In this document: positions 19,486 to 28,075 of the stretch, in pieces | Numbering within the stretch: the first letter of the stretch is position 1 | Layout of the letters: the number at the start of each line of letters is the position of its first letter | Assembly (NCBI GenBank): GCA_965214335.1 | Contig: CBDCBO010000008.1 | Span: forward strand, 248,001 to 312,000 | DNA from: Velthaea sp965214335 | GTDB taxonomy: Bacteria > Vulcanimicrobiota > Vulcanimicrobiia > Vulcanimicrobiales > Vulcanimicrobiaceae | Direction: 5' to 3' | DNA length: 64,000 nt | Notes under the pieces: generated by a model | Told to the model about the DNA's origin: nothing | What the model saw: only the letters and a program-made list of their open reading frames with translations | Databases searched by the model: none | Position numbers and translations under genes: made by a program

Positions 19486-20140
19486 CTTTCGCGACAAGCG
19501 GCCGCGAGGGACACATCGTCACCGGGCAAACTTCACAGCGCGGCGTCGGTGCCTTACACACTTCGCGGCCGTGCAAGATCAGCCAATGGTGGGCGTGACG
19601 CCACTTCTCCGGCGGCACGAGTTTGGTGACGTCGTCCTCGACCGCGCGCGGCGTCGCACCCAGCGTCAGGCCCAGCCGGTGGGCGACGCGGAAGACATGC
19701 GTGTCGACGGCGAACGCATGGCCCTCGAACGCGACCGACAGCACGACGGCTGCGGTCTTCCGCCCGACCCCCGGCAGCGCTTCGAGTTGCTCGCGCTCGC
19801 GCGGCACCTCGCCGCCGAACGTTTCCACCAGCGCGCGCGCCGCATTGATGATGTTCTTGGCCTTCATCCGAAAAAAGCCGCACGATTTGATGATGGTTTG
19901 GACGTCTTCGTTTTGCGCGCCGGCCAGCGCCGCGGCATCCGGATATGTGTTGAACAACGCGGGCGTCGTCAGGTTCACCCGGGCGTCGGTACACTGCGCG
20001 GAGAGAATGACGGCTACGAGCAGCTCGAAAGGGTTACGATAGTGCAGCGCGGTGACGGCGACGGGATAGGCGGCTTCGAGCATCGCCAGCTCGGCGCCGG
20101 CGACGGCCCGAGTCACCCGGCGCTTGGGAAACGGTATCGC
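19412..20140 (-). CDS. nth: endonuclease III (nth-like)
   Basis: Base-excision-repair DNA glycosylase/AP lyase for oxidised pyrimidines. Seen: the N-terminal NPFELLVAVILSAQCTDARVN, the HhH motif LPGVGRKTAAVV with the catalytic Lys, and VDTHVFRVAHRLGL with the catalytic Asp. The Fe-S loop is C-x6-C-x2-C-x4-C (CKAPTPRCEVCPVTMC), one residue shorter in the last gap than the x5 of E. coli Nth. The GTG at 20140 is my choice of start; a GTG at 20116 is also possible. A Lys/Arg/Ala-rich C-terminal tail runs past the core into the neighbouring gene. Confidence 0.9.
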   Translation of the reverse strand, partial: AIPFPKRRVTRAVAGAELAMLEAAYPVAVTALHYRNPFELLVAVILSAQCTDARVNLTTPALFNTYPDAAALAGAQNEDVQTIIKSCGFFRMKAKNIINAARALVETFGGEVPREREQLEALPGVGRKTAAVVLSVAFEGHAFAVDTHVFRVAHRLGLTLGATPRAVEDDVTKLVPPEKWRHAHHWLILHGREVCKAPTPRCEVCPVTMCPSRPLVAKAKSASVRARQGAAAGAARRPARSL

Positions 20141-20239
20141 CACCTTAGCGTTTGTTAGCGGCTGGAACAGCCACGCCTTCGTCGCTGCGGCGTGCGAGCG
20201 GGCGCAACCAATGCGCGTACGCTCGACGTCGAAACCGGC

Positions 20240-20836
20240 ATGCCGTTCTTCAAGCAAAAAGATGCCACCGTTCCGCCCGGACAAAGCGTCACGACCGGCT
20301 TCCCGGTGCTGCACGTCGGCGACGTGCCGGGCTTTAACACCGCCACTTGGCGGCTCTCATTCTCGGGTCTAGTCGAGCAGCCATTCGAATTGAATTTCGA
20401 TGAACTACGGGCGCTGCCGTCGACGGAGTGGCGCGGCGACATCCACTGCGTGACGCGCTGGTCGAAGAAAGATACGCAATGGCGCGGTGTACGCTTTCGC
20501 GATCTCGTCGCTCGGGCAAAACCGGCTGCGGCGGTAACGCACGTCATCCAGCACGCCGCCAACGGCTATACGACGAATCTGCCGCTCGAAGCGATGCTTG
20601 GCGACGATTGCCTGATCGCTTATGAATTCGACGGCCAAAATCTCGAGCCAATTCACGGCGGTCCCGTCCGCACGCTGGTGCCCAAACTCTATTTTTGGAA
20701 GAGCGCGAAGTGGGTGCAACGATTCGAGTTTCTCGATCACGACGTTAAGGGCTTCTGGGAAATGCGTGGCTACAACAATGACGCCGATCCGTGGAAAGAA
20801 GAGCGCTACGCCGATCTACCGGCGTGGTTTGGGTAA
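20240..20836 (+). CDS. sulfite oxidase-like molybdopterin oxidoreductase
   Basis: 198-residue protein with only the molybdopterin domain of the sulfite oxidase family (YuiH/MsrP-like). The Mo-ligating cysteine is C70 in RGDIHCVTRWSK. Also seen: HAANGYTTNLPLE, the PIHGGPVRTLVPKLYFWKSAKWV block and the terminal GYNNDADPWKEERY, all typical. It has no Tat signal and no dimerisation domain, so it is probably cytoplasmic. The start is set at ATG 20240; an upstream GTG at 20192 is open but adds non-conserved residues. Divergent from endonuclease III. Confidence 0.9.
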   Translation: MPFFKQKDATVPPGQSVTTGFPVLHVGDVPGFNTATWRLSFSGLVEQPFELNFDELRALPSTEWRGDIHCVTRWSKKDTQWRGVRFRDLVARAKPAAAVTHVIQHAANGYTTNLPLEAMLGDDCLIAYEFDGQNLEPIHGGPVRTLVPKLYFWKSAKWVQRFEFLDHDVKGFWEMRGYNNDADPWKEERYADLPAWFG

Positions 20837-20876
20837 GAGAGTTGACCTTGCCGCGCCACGTTTCAAGGAAATGACA

Positions 20877-20911
20877 GAAGCGAAGCCCTGGGAAAGAGTG
20901 GCTTCGCTTTT
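20877..20911 (+). terminator. intrinsic terminator of the sulfite oxidase-like gene
   Basis: Inverted repeat AGCGAAGCC (20879-20887) / GGCTTCGCT (20900-20908), with a 12-base loop and a short T-run, 40 bp after the stop at 20836. Confidence 0.7.
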
Positions 20912-20949
20912 GTCTGGATCGACTGCGCCGCGAGATTAACCGACCGGCT

Positions 20950-21173
20950 TTAGAAGCACGATTTCTGGGCCGAAGAGAACGTTCCGAGGAACGAAAACTT
21001 GTCGCCGGTTCCGGTTGGTGGAACGCGATAGACCACGAAAAGAACACTAACTCTTGCGGATGATACGTGAAGCCCTTCGAGGTGATCGCGTATTGCGTTC
21101 CGGTTAGCGGATCGCCGACCTCAAGGTTGTTCTGACAACTTGCGACCTCGCCGGTATGACCCCATGACGGGGT
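20950..21173 (-). pseudogene. 3' remnant of a secreted metallopeptidase-like gene
   Basis: Minus-strand translation gives a PSWGHTGEV-like start, then CQNNLEVGDPLTGTQYAIT, a YHPQELVFFSW-like segment and, in a shifted frame, PTGTGDKFSFLGTFSSAQKS-CF-stop. This matches the C-terminal 75 residues of the intact gene at 26716-27849 (PLWGHTGQV, CQNNFEVGDPLTGTPFALT, YHPQELVDFSW, TAGKYSFEGTFTSAQGKCN). The homology stops exactly at the IS21 end (21174), and the 5' part is not found on the other side of the element. Confidence 0.8.
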
Positions 21174-21185
21174 TGTCGACGCCGC

Positions 21186-21225
21186 GATAAGGCGGACCCA
21201 GTAGCGTCGGGATAACGCAGACCCA
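21186..21225 (+). repeat. IS21 left-end tandem repeats
   Basis: GATAAGGCGGACCCA (21186-21200) and GATAACGCAGACCCA (21211-21225). They differ at two positions and lie 25 bp apart centre to centre. They match the right-end copies in inverted orientation and are likely transposase-binding sites. Confidence 0.8.
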
Positions 21226-21340
21226 CCTCCGAACCGGGCAGGCGCCCGGTAACTTTAGCGAGCCCCTCCCCGCGAATTGGTTGGCAACGACCCCATCAAT
21301 TCCACAAGGAGGGGCCCGCATCGAACGTTCGGAGCGTTGG

Positions 21341-22788
21341 ATGACGATTCATATCATGCATCGAGAAGGCATGAGTATCCGCAGCATCGCCACGAGTCTC
21401 GGTATTAGCCGTAACGCCGTACGTAGAGCACTTCGGTCATCAACTCCGCCGTCAGGAAAACGACGGCGATCTCAGGCCGATAAATTAGCACCGTTTCATC
21501 AGTTAATCACATCGTGGCAACAAGATCCGATTAAATCGCATTGGTCGGGCGCGCGCATCCTCGACGAACTGCAAGACCGCGAATACGAGGGCGGTCGAAC
21601 AGTGCTGATGCAATACTTGAATCGCGTTCGACCGAAACCCGTCAATCAGGCTGAAGCGCGATTTCACGTGGCACCCGGTCAACAAGTGCAGATCGATTGG
21701 GGCGAAATGGGATCGGTATCGATCGATGGCGTCATGACAAAGGTCTATGCGTTCATCGCCGTACTTGCATGGTCGCGCACCTTGTTTGTGCGATTAACAA
21801 CCGACATGCAATTGCTAACGTGGCTCGACTGCCATCGACACGCATTTGAATTCTTTGGCGGCGTTCCACGCGAAGTCCTTATCGACAATCTTAAAACGGG
21901 TGTTGACTCCAGAGCGGGACGCACCATCCGCTGGAACTCGAAGTACCAAGAGCTTTCCGTCGCCTACGGGTTCACTCCACTGGCGCACTTCCCACGACGG
22001 CCGAAAACAAAAGGCCGAGTCGAACGTATGGTGAGTTTTGCTCGCGGGCGGTTCTTCGCCGGCCGTGATATTTATAGCATGGGTCAGCTTAACGACTATG
22101 CGCTTGCGTGGCTCGAACGCCGTGCGAATGCTCGTGTTCATCGTGTGACCGCACAACGCCCGTGTGATCGCCTGACGATAGAGTGAGCGAAACTCGCCGC
22201 GATCGCCGACTTCGACGTGTGCTCAAAGAACACGAGTTGCCGACGCCTACGCCCTAGTAAGCGTCGACGGTGTTCGCTATTCAGTGCCGTCGAACTTTGC
22301 ACGTCAGACGGTCGTGATTCAATGCCGACCGGTGGCATAACGATTACCGCGGACCAAAGCGTAATAGCCCGTCATTGCTGGGCAAAACCGGGAATTTGCT
22401 TGGTTCAAGATCCGTCGCATTTGCCGCCGAAGCCGCAACCACGGCACGACCGATTCTGCGAGCTCGGTGATCAAGTCGCGGAGATGTTCGGCCAATCGGG
22501 CGGCAGTACGTCGACGAGATCGAGCGCCACGCACCCCACGCACCGCTGGCGTTACTGCGAGAAGTCTTCGAGCGAGAATCCGAATTTGGACGTCCAATTG
22601 TGGGCGCCGCAATTGATAGTCTCTTGCAGTTTAATGTCGTTAAACGTGGAGCACTCGCGAAACTCTGTTATCGGTTCGGTACGGTTCCACAGCTTAAAGT
22701 CGCTGCAATCAACGCCCTTCCCGACGTACTTGTCGAACGTCCAGACCTTGCGGCGTACGATGAGGCGGCAGCACGAGCGAACTTCTGA
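21341..22788 (+). pseudogene. istA: istA transposase pseudogene (IS21)
   Basis: ATG at 21341 with GGAG seven bases upstream. The N-terminal HTH (MSIRSIATSLGISRNAVRRAL) and the DDE core are intact: Asp in VQIDWGEM, Asp in VLIDNLKTGV, Glu in TKGRVERMV. A TGA at 22184-22186 sits where the family has Arg (LTIE-stop-AKLAAI). Beyond it the C-terminal domain survives in pieces in other frames (YALVSVDGVRYSVPSNFARQ, then ALPDVLVERPDLAAYD, ending at 22788). The full product cannot be made. Confidence 0.85.
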
Positions 22789-22808
22789 GGTCACGTGTCA
22801 TTGAAGCG

Positions 22809-23562
22809 TTGGATGCCTTGCGCTTGAGCACTGCGAAAGCGAATCTTGATCGACATATCCGCGATGCTCAAGAACGCGAACTATCGGTACTGTCGGTTCT
22901 TGATGCCTTACTCGCGGACGAGTTGGCGGCGAGAAAAGAGCGCAGTATCATCGTTCGGACAAAACTTGTGCATTTTCCCGTGTTGCGGACTCTTGATTCA
23001 TTTGACTTTGATGCTCAACCTCTCTTGACCGACACCTAATCAACGACTTGCAGACGGTTGCGTTCATCGAGCGAAGCGAATGTGTTGCTTTACTCGGGCC
23101 ACCAGGGGTTGGAAAAACGCACTTGGCGATCGGACTCGCCGTGCGCGCGCTGCAAGCCGGAATTCGCGTTACTATTTGTTAGCGCAGGAATTACTCGACC
23201 AAATTCACGCGGCGCAACTCGAAGGTATTCCAGGTCATAAGCAACGTCATCTTGGTAACGTGCCGTTGCTTGTTATCGACGAACTTGGATACGTGCAGTT
23301 CGATAAAGCGGCGGCGACTTGGATGTTCCAGCTACTGTGTAAACGATATGAGCACCGATCAACGATCATCACGAGAAACAAAGCTTTCGCGGAATGGGGT
23401 GAGAAATTCGGTGACGACGTCATCGCCGCCGCGATGCTCGACCGCTTCCTGCATCACTGCCACGTGCTCAACGTCAAGGGCGAGAGCTACCGGATGAGGT
23501 CACGGAACCGAGGGACGACGCCGACTCGAGGCAAACCAGCGCAGCGGGCGGGTTCGTCTTAG
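22809..23562 (+). pseudogene. istB: istB helper ATPase pseudogene (IS21)
   Basis: The N-terminal part (LLADELAARKERSIIVRTKL) reads in one frame to a stop near 23039. The P-loop GPPGVGKTHLAIGL is in another frame, and the part from LLAQELLDQIHAAQ to VKGESYRMRSR, with Walker B LLVIDELGY, in a third. At least two frameshifts break the AAA+ ATPase that normally works with IstA. Confidence 0.85.
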
Positions 23563-23588
23563 CGCGGCGGAACTGGGTTCATCTTATC
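23549..23588 (-). repeat. IS21 right-end tandem repeats
   Basis: CGGGTTCGTCTTAGC (23549-23563) and TGGGTTCATCTTATC (23574-23588), inverted relatives of the left-end pair with the same 25-bp period. Confidence 0.8.
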
Positions 23589-23600
23589 GCGACGCTGACA

Positions 23601-24134
23601 ACCGACTTCATCACTACGACGTCGCGTTCTAACTGCTGCATCACAATTAAGGATTAACGCAACGTGCATCACCGGCTTCGGCCGTATTGAGGCCTTTCCG
23701 CCAGAACCACTAAATGCGGACGTCGCACAGCTCTCCCGGTTCCTGCAAAGGGTTTTTCATGCTTGCCCAGGTCTCTGAACACGCCGGGTCGTCGTGCACA
23801 TGCGAGATCGCACACAGACATTTTTTGCCGTCCGCAACTGTGAACGCGCCGGCACCGGAAAGATGTGATTTTTCGAGGTTCAATACTGGGCCCGCGGGTA
23901 CCCCAGCCGACGCTTAGCGACCGTCCTCACGAACAGCCTCGCACGGCGATGAGCCAGTATGGGTCGATGGATTCTCACCATCGACTCTCCGCTAATTTTC
24001 CGGCGCATCACTGAAATGACCAGCTTCTCCCCAAGTCGCCGATATAGATGGCGGCTTGAAAAGTTCAACCCGTGCTATGGGTGCGGACGCGTTCTTTACC
24101 GCAGGCCGCGGCCGTTTACGTTACCGATAGCAAA
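23601..24134. other. gene-poor junction between IS21 and the low-GC pair
   Basis: About 530 bp without a clear gene. It does not contain the missing 5' part of the metallopeptidase-like gene cut off at 21173. The only coding-like signal is a 57-codon minus-strand frame at 23710-23883, listed separately. No promoter or terminator stands out. Confidence 0.5.
23710..23883 (-). CDS. possible small Cys-containing ORF or gene fragment
   Basis: A minus-strand frame from a TTG at 23883 to TAG at 23712-23710 encodes about 57 residues with four cysteines (KKCLCAISHVHDDPACSETW...ELC). No Shine-Dalgarno is seen and upstream the frame is closed by a TAA near 23916. The Cys/His spacing looks protein-like rather than random, so it may be the 3' fragment of a gene lost next to the IS element. 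Family unknown. Confidence 0.2.
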   Translation of the reverse strand: MNLEKSHLSGAGAFTVADGKKCLCAISHVHDDPACSETWASMKNPLQEPGELCDVRI

Positions 24135-25145
24135 TTATGGAATAAGCTCAGGGAACACCGTAGAATAGATTGGGCGGAACGCCTCAATATGACGCGTTGG
24201 CGGACCTCCGCGCGGGTAGTCATAAACACCGATGCTCTCGCTAGCGTAGTTGGCGAGCAAACGTTTTCCGTCATTTGTTAACGTTTCAAAGCGAGGAACG
24301 AAGCCATTGACGGCGGGCAATACCGTCGTGCTCATTGGTGAGCCTAGCGAACCTCGCGCCGGATGCGCATACGTCAGTACTGGATACGAATTGTTCTGAA
24401 GCGATTCCTGCACTACTAATTGATCTTGAGCATTAAAAGCTAGATTAAAGAGGCTGACTTTGTGGGGGGCGTAGGTTCTGACCGCCTTGGCCGTGCATTG
24501 GCCTTCGATCGATGCGATACGTTGATAACCCGAAGCCTCACTTATTGAGAAAAATAGATTTCCTTCACGATCAAATGCAAGAAAGTTTCCAAATGCGGTA
24601 ATTCCAGCGGGTTCACGAATGATGTTGCACACCTTCGTTTCTCCATGCCTAAAGAAACTAATCTCACTTGCACCACCGCCTTGCTTTGCATCACGGGACA
24701 TCACTGCAAACACTTCCGTCTTTTGATCAACGGCGATTCCTCCAACCAGTTGCCCAGGAAGATTAACAAGTTCTGGTTTGCCACCATACGGCGGCGTGTA
24801 AATCTTTATATCTTCAGCGTATTCGTTAACAACAGAAAGGTAGAGGTTGCCCTGTGGGTCCGTTGCCATAAGTCCAATCGCAGTTTGAATTGAACCAATT
24901 CGATTTCCGTGAGCATCGAATATTGCAATCCTGCGCCTCCCCAGCTCGACCGCAAATAGGGCGGCAGGATTAATCAAGCCCGATTTTCCCTGCGGAACTG
25001 GTTGGAGGAAATTGTGCATAGTCACGAGCGAGCCAACTTTTCTCGTCGAGGCATCAGCATGCCGATAATCAGCCGAAAGCATTAAGCAACAAACGCACAA
25101 TGATACCAAAAGAGAATGTAGAACCTTCACTGACGCAATCCTCAT
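24135..25145 (-). CDS. secreted NHL/SMP-30-like beta-propeller protein
   Basis: 336 residues with an N-terminal signal peptide (VLHSLLVSLCVCCLMLSA). Blade-like repeats follow: LFAVELGRRRIAIFDAHGNRIG, LMATDPQGNLYLSV, GGIAVDQKTEVFAV, FLAFDREGNLFFSI, LAFNAQDQLVVQ, and it ends with IGVYDYPRGGPPTRH. This is the pattern of NHL/SMP-30 propellers, extracytoplasmic, with no catalytic residues identifiable. GC is clearly lower than in the chromosome around it. It starts 7 bp after the stop of the GH26-like gene, so the two probably form one unit. Confidence 0.75.
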   Translation of the reverse strand: MRIASVKVLHSLLVSLCVCCLMLSADYRHADASTRKVGSLVTMHNFLQPVPQGKSGLINPAALFAVELGRRRIAIFDAHGNRIGSIQTAIGLMATDPQGNLYLSVVNEYAEDIKIYTPPYGGKPELVNLPGQLVGGIAVDQKTEVFAVMSRDAKQGGGASEISFFRHGETKVCNIIREPAGITAFGNFLAFDREGNLFFSISEASGYQRIASIEGQCTAKAVRTYAPHKVSLFNLAFNAQDQLVVQESLQNNSYPVLTYAHPARGSLGSPMSTTVLPAVNGFVPRFETLTNDGKRLLANYASESIGVYDYPRGGPPTRHIEAFRPIYSTVFPELIP

Positions 25146-25151
25146 CTAAAC

Positions 25152-26496
25152 TTAAAGCGCATTCTGTTCAAAGTAGTATTGCCGACCGACTGCAATAAAA
25201 GACGCTAAGCCGGAGAGCTGCCCTCCCTTAGGTATTGGGCTTAGGGAAAATTGACATGTACCACCGCCAGGAGGTAAATAAGAACCAGGCACATCAAAAT
25301 AATTGATAGCGTTGATATGTGGGAAGTCGTCATGTGGCCCATTCTGCGTTTCGGTGCTAAGGGACAAAATGTAGGAACCCTGGTCATTCGGGTACTCGTA
25401 GAAATCGCAGGCTCCTGTTTCCCCAATCATCATCGGTTTACCGTTGCCTGAAAACTCATTATACCAAGCAGTAAAGACAGATTTGAAGCCAACTGGTATG
25501 TTTGACGATGGATCTTCCTTATCATAGCCGTCTGCAGCAATCCAATCGACGTACGACGGGTCAAGCGGATAATACTTGGCCGCATCGATATTTTCATTGT
25601 TTACTCCGGCAACATTTGGATTCCAAACAAATGTCACGGGCGCCGCTGGGCTACTACCTACTAGTTGGTCATGAATATGGCTCCAAGCATCTCGAAACTG
25701 TACGTCGAGAGCCGGCGCGTAAAGCGGCTCCCCTGGAACTTGCATCTGCAGTCCCGGTTGCACAAAGCAGCCACCGTTGCCATTGATTCCGGGCGCATTC
25801 ATAACATCCACATTTTGAGTATTGAGGTAACCGGGCGGATGCGACGCATTGATGTTGAACTCCCAAAACCAGCGTAGCATCGCTTGTGCAGCACTACCAT
25901 CGCCCGTTTTTGGAAGGGCTAGCAGCTGTTGGCGAATTTTAGCCAAATCAGCATCTGCAAATCCGGCAGCAATATCCATCAAATTATATTTTCTTGATGG
26001 TTGCTCATTAACACCAAGGTCATCAGCGCATGTCCATGCGATTACTGGCAAGCGATTGCGGGCAAGGTCGGCCAGAATTCCAGTGTCGCTCGCAAGCTTT
26101 GCCATGGCGGTCCAGTTACGATACTGTAGATGCATGGCGAGATGTCGATTCATCTTCGATGTGCTTTCAAGATCTTCAGTTTCAGCCTCTAACTGCTGCG
26201 GCGAAGCGGTCGAGCCGTCCGACGGATTGACCGCGGCACCTAAGTATGCGCCGCCAAGCGGTGGCTGAATAATAAGGCGCGTAACTGACGCTTGTACGAT
26301 CGAGGTGCGCTTCGTACTGTTCATCTTGTCGACAAGTGGTGAAAGAACGTTAGGCGGGCCAACGGAATTTGCAGTTCAACTACCGCAACCAACCTCAGCA
26401 AATCCCAGCAACAAAAGGATGGCGGCGAACGTTGCTTTGCCGCAGGCGAGCAAGCCGCGCTTGCGTTTCCGACGTCCAGGACGCGAGCTTTTTCAT
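25152..26496 (-). CDS. GH26-like glycoside hydrolase with damaged lipoprotein leader
   Basis: The body (ATG 26324 to 25152, 390 residues) resembles GH26 mannanase/endoglucanase-type TIM barrels. LRWFWEFN has the acid/base Glu, VTFVWNPN, YYPLDPSYVDWIAADGYD and MMIGETGACD with the putative nucleophile Glu follow in family order. The body has no signal peptide. In the same frame, upstream of a TGA at 26376-26378, lies ATFAAILLLLGFAEVGC-GS, a perfect lipobox. An ATG at 26496 with CCGGAG upstream (MKKLAS) starts in a different frame. So the original gene probably began at 26496 and encoded a lipoprotein; a frameshift near 26450 and the TGA now cut off the export signal. The substrate could be mannan or a mixed-linkage glucan; this is not decidable. 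Confidence 0.65.
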
Positions 26497-26715
26497 AGAA
26501 CTTTACTCCGGTCACATGAGGCAAATGTAGGCATATTAGGCCTTGTTGAGAAAAAGTTAGACGTACTGTTCGCTAATCGGCCTGATGAATTTTGCAAATA
26601 ACGCCTAGCACGACGCCACGCCAACGGGGGCCGGGCTACTCTTTACGTAAAGCGATTCCGGGCCCGGTCCAAAACCAGAGCCCGAAATCGCCAACGCTTG
26701 ATTTATAGTCGAGGC

Positions 26716-27849
26716 CTAGTTACATTTACCTTGGGCGGAAGTGAAGGTTCCCTCGAACGAGTATTTACCGGCGGTGCCGAGTGACGGCTTCTGGCGGTAG
26801 AACCATGAAAAGTCGACAAGTTCTTGCGGGTGATACGCGAAGCCGTTATACGTCAGCGCGAACGGCGTTCCGGTCAACGGGTCGCCGACCTCGAAGTTAT
26901 TTTGGCAACCGCTAACCTGTCCGGTGTGGCCCCATAACGGCGTTGCATTGTTAATGTACGGGTCGTTATAGGCTTCGCCAATCTCATGTGTCCAAGCGTG
27001 GATGTCCTCGATCGGCACGCTGAAGATCCCAGGATCGTTGTATGCGCCGACTGCGTACACTTGTGTACCGCCGCCAACTGCGGCATAGGTGTTGTGGTAT
27101 CCCAGAATACAGCACTGGCCGCCCTGAGTTTGGAAAACATTGTAGGTTAAAATGAGCGGAAACTGATTCGGTTTGGCATATTTCTTATCGATAGCTTGAA
27201 CGAGACTATCGTACGAATTGATATCGATCTCGCCGATGTCGTGACTGCTGCCGCTGCACACGCCGGCCTGGGTAACCGAGCCCGACGGTGCGGTCGCCGT
27301 AACGACGCGAACTGCGGCTGCGGCCTTCAAGACAGTATGATACTGCGTGCCGGCTGCGTATTTCCAGAATTCGGAACGCTGAAATCCGTCGACAACCTGA
27401 GCCGGTCCGACGCTGATGCCGTTCGACTTCAACGGTACCGGGACGAAGTTGGGGCCTTTGAAGAAGCGGTCGGAAACCGAGACGGTGTCGCCGCATCCGG
27501 GCTTCGTCGGATCGAGCGTTACGCCGCCCGGGAATTTGAAGATTACGACGATCGGCAGATAGTTGATCGTCGTCGTGCCGTGGCTCGTCTGCGGATTCGC
27601 ACCCATAATCGTAAACTTATACGATTTGCCGTCGAGCGGCGACGTGATCGAGGAGCTCCACGTCGGCAGAGCGTTTCCCTTCGCTGCGTCGAGAGCAAGT
27701 TGCGCCGGGTCGACCGGCATCACGCGCGTCGGCAGCGCAAAAAACGGTTTCCAGTGATTAAGATCGGCGATCGACGTAGCAAATGCGGCGTTGGCCGTCA
27801 TCGTTACGCCCGCGACCGCGGCACACGCAGTCGCAAGGAACTTCTTCAT
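26716..27849 (-). CDS. secreted protein with HEIGEAYNDP metallopeptidase-like motif
   Basis: 377 residues, signal peptide MKKFLATACAAVAGVTMTANAAFA. A central ILTYN...CCILGYHN region is followed by AWTHEIGEAYNDP near residue 286. The HExxE...DP pattern is found in a poorly studied group of secreted bacterial proteins, where the His and Glu could bind a metal. The rest has conserved cysteines (CCILGYHN, GCQNN, GKCN) suited to disulphides outside the cytoplasm. ATG has AAAGG nine bases upstream. The 3' part of a paralogue survives beside IS21 at 20950-21173. Peptidase activity is a guess from the motif. Confidence 0.7.
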   Translation of the reverse strand: MKKFLATACAAVAGVTMTANAAFATSIADLNHWKPFFALPTRVMPVDPAQLALDAAKGNALPTWSSSITSPLDGKSYKFTIMGANPQTSHGTTTINYLPIVVIFKFPGGVTLDPTKPGCGDTVSVSDRFFKGPNFVPVPLKSNGISVGPAQVVDGFQRSEFWKYAAGTQYHTVLKAAAAVRVVTATAPSGSVTQAGVCSGSSHDIGEIDINSYDSLVQAIDKKYAKPNQFPLILTYNVFQTQGGQCCILGYHNTYAAVGGGTQVYAVGAYNDPGIFSVPIEDIHAWTHEIGEAYNDPYINNATPLWGHTGQVSGCQNNFEVGDPLTGTPFALTYNGFAYHPQELVDFSWFYRQKPSLGTAGKYSFEGTFTSAQGKCN

Positions 27850-28075
27850 GGGAAGAGACCTTTCTTCAAAACATTAACTTAGGCAGCAACAGACAGGACG
27901 CCGCATTCGAAGCGCGACGAACCTTGGTGGGTGCTTGCTCCGAAAACTGTCCGAAACCTTTCCGCCTTTTTACAAAATTACGTTGAGGTGAGTCGATCGG
28001 GCGCAGGGTTTTTCAGGCGGTGAACGATGTGCCGTCGGTAACCCGGCTAACCAGGCGACCAGCGTGCGGCCGTAT

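Larger units (their letters stand above)
21174..23600 (+). mobile_element. degenerate IS21-family insertion sequence
   Basis: About 2.43 kb, bounded by imperfect terminal inverted repeats that start TGTC at 21174 and end GACA at 23600. After the first bases both ends share GCGATAAG and then ACCCAGT. Each end carries two tandem copies of a 15-bp repeat, as is usual in IS21. Inside are an istA-like and an istB-like gene in the normal order, both with several stops and frameshifts, so the element cannot move by itself. No target-site duplication is visible, and the gene it abuts is missing its 5' part, so flanking DNA was lost during or after insertion. Confidence 0.87.
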
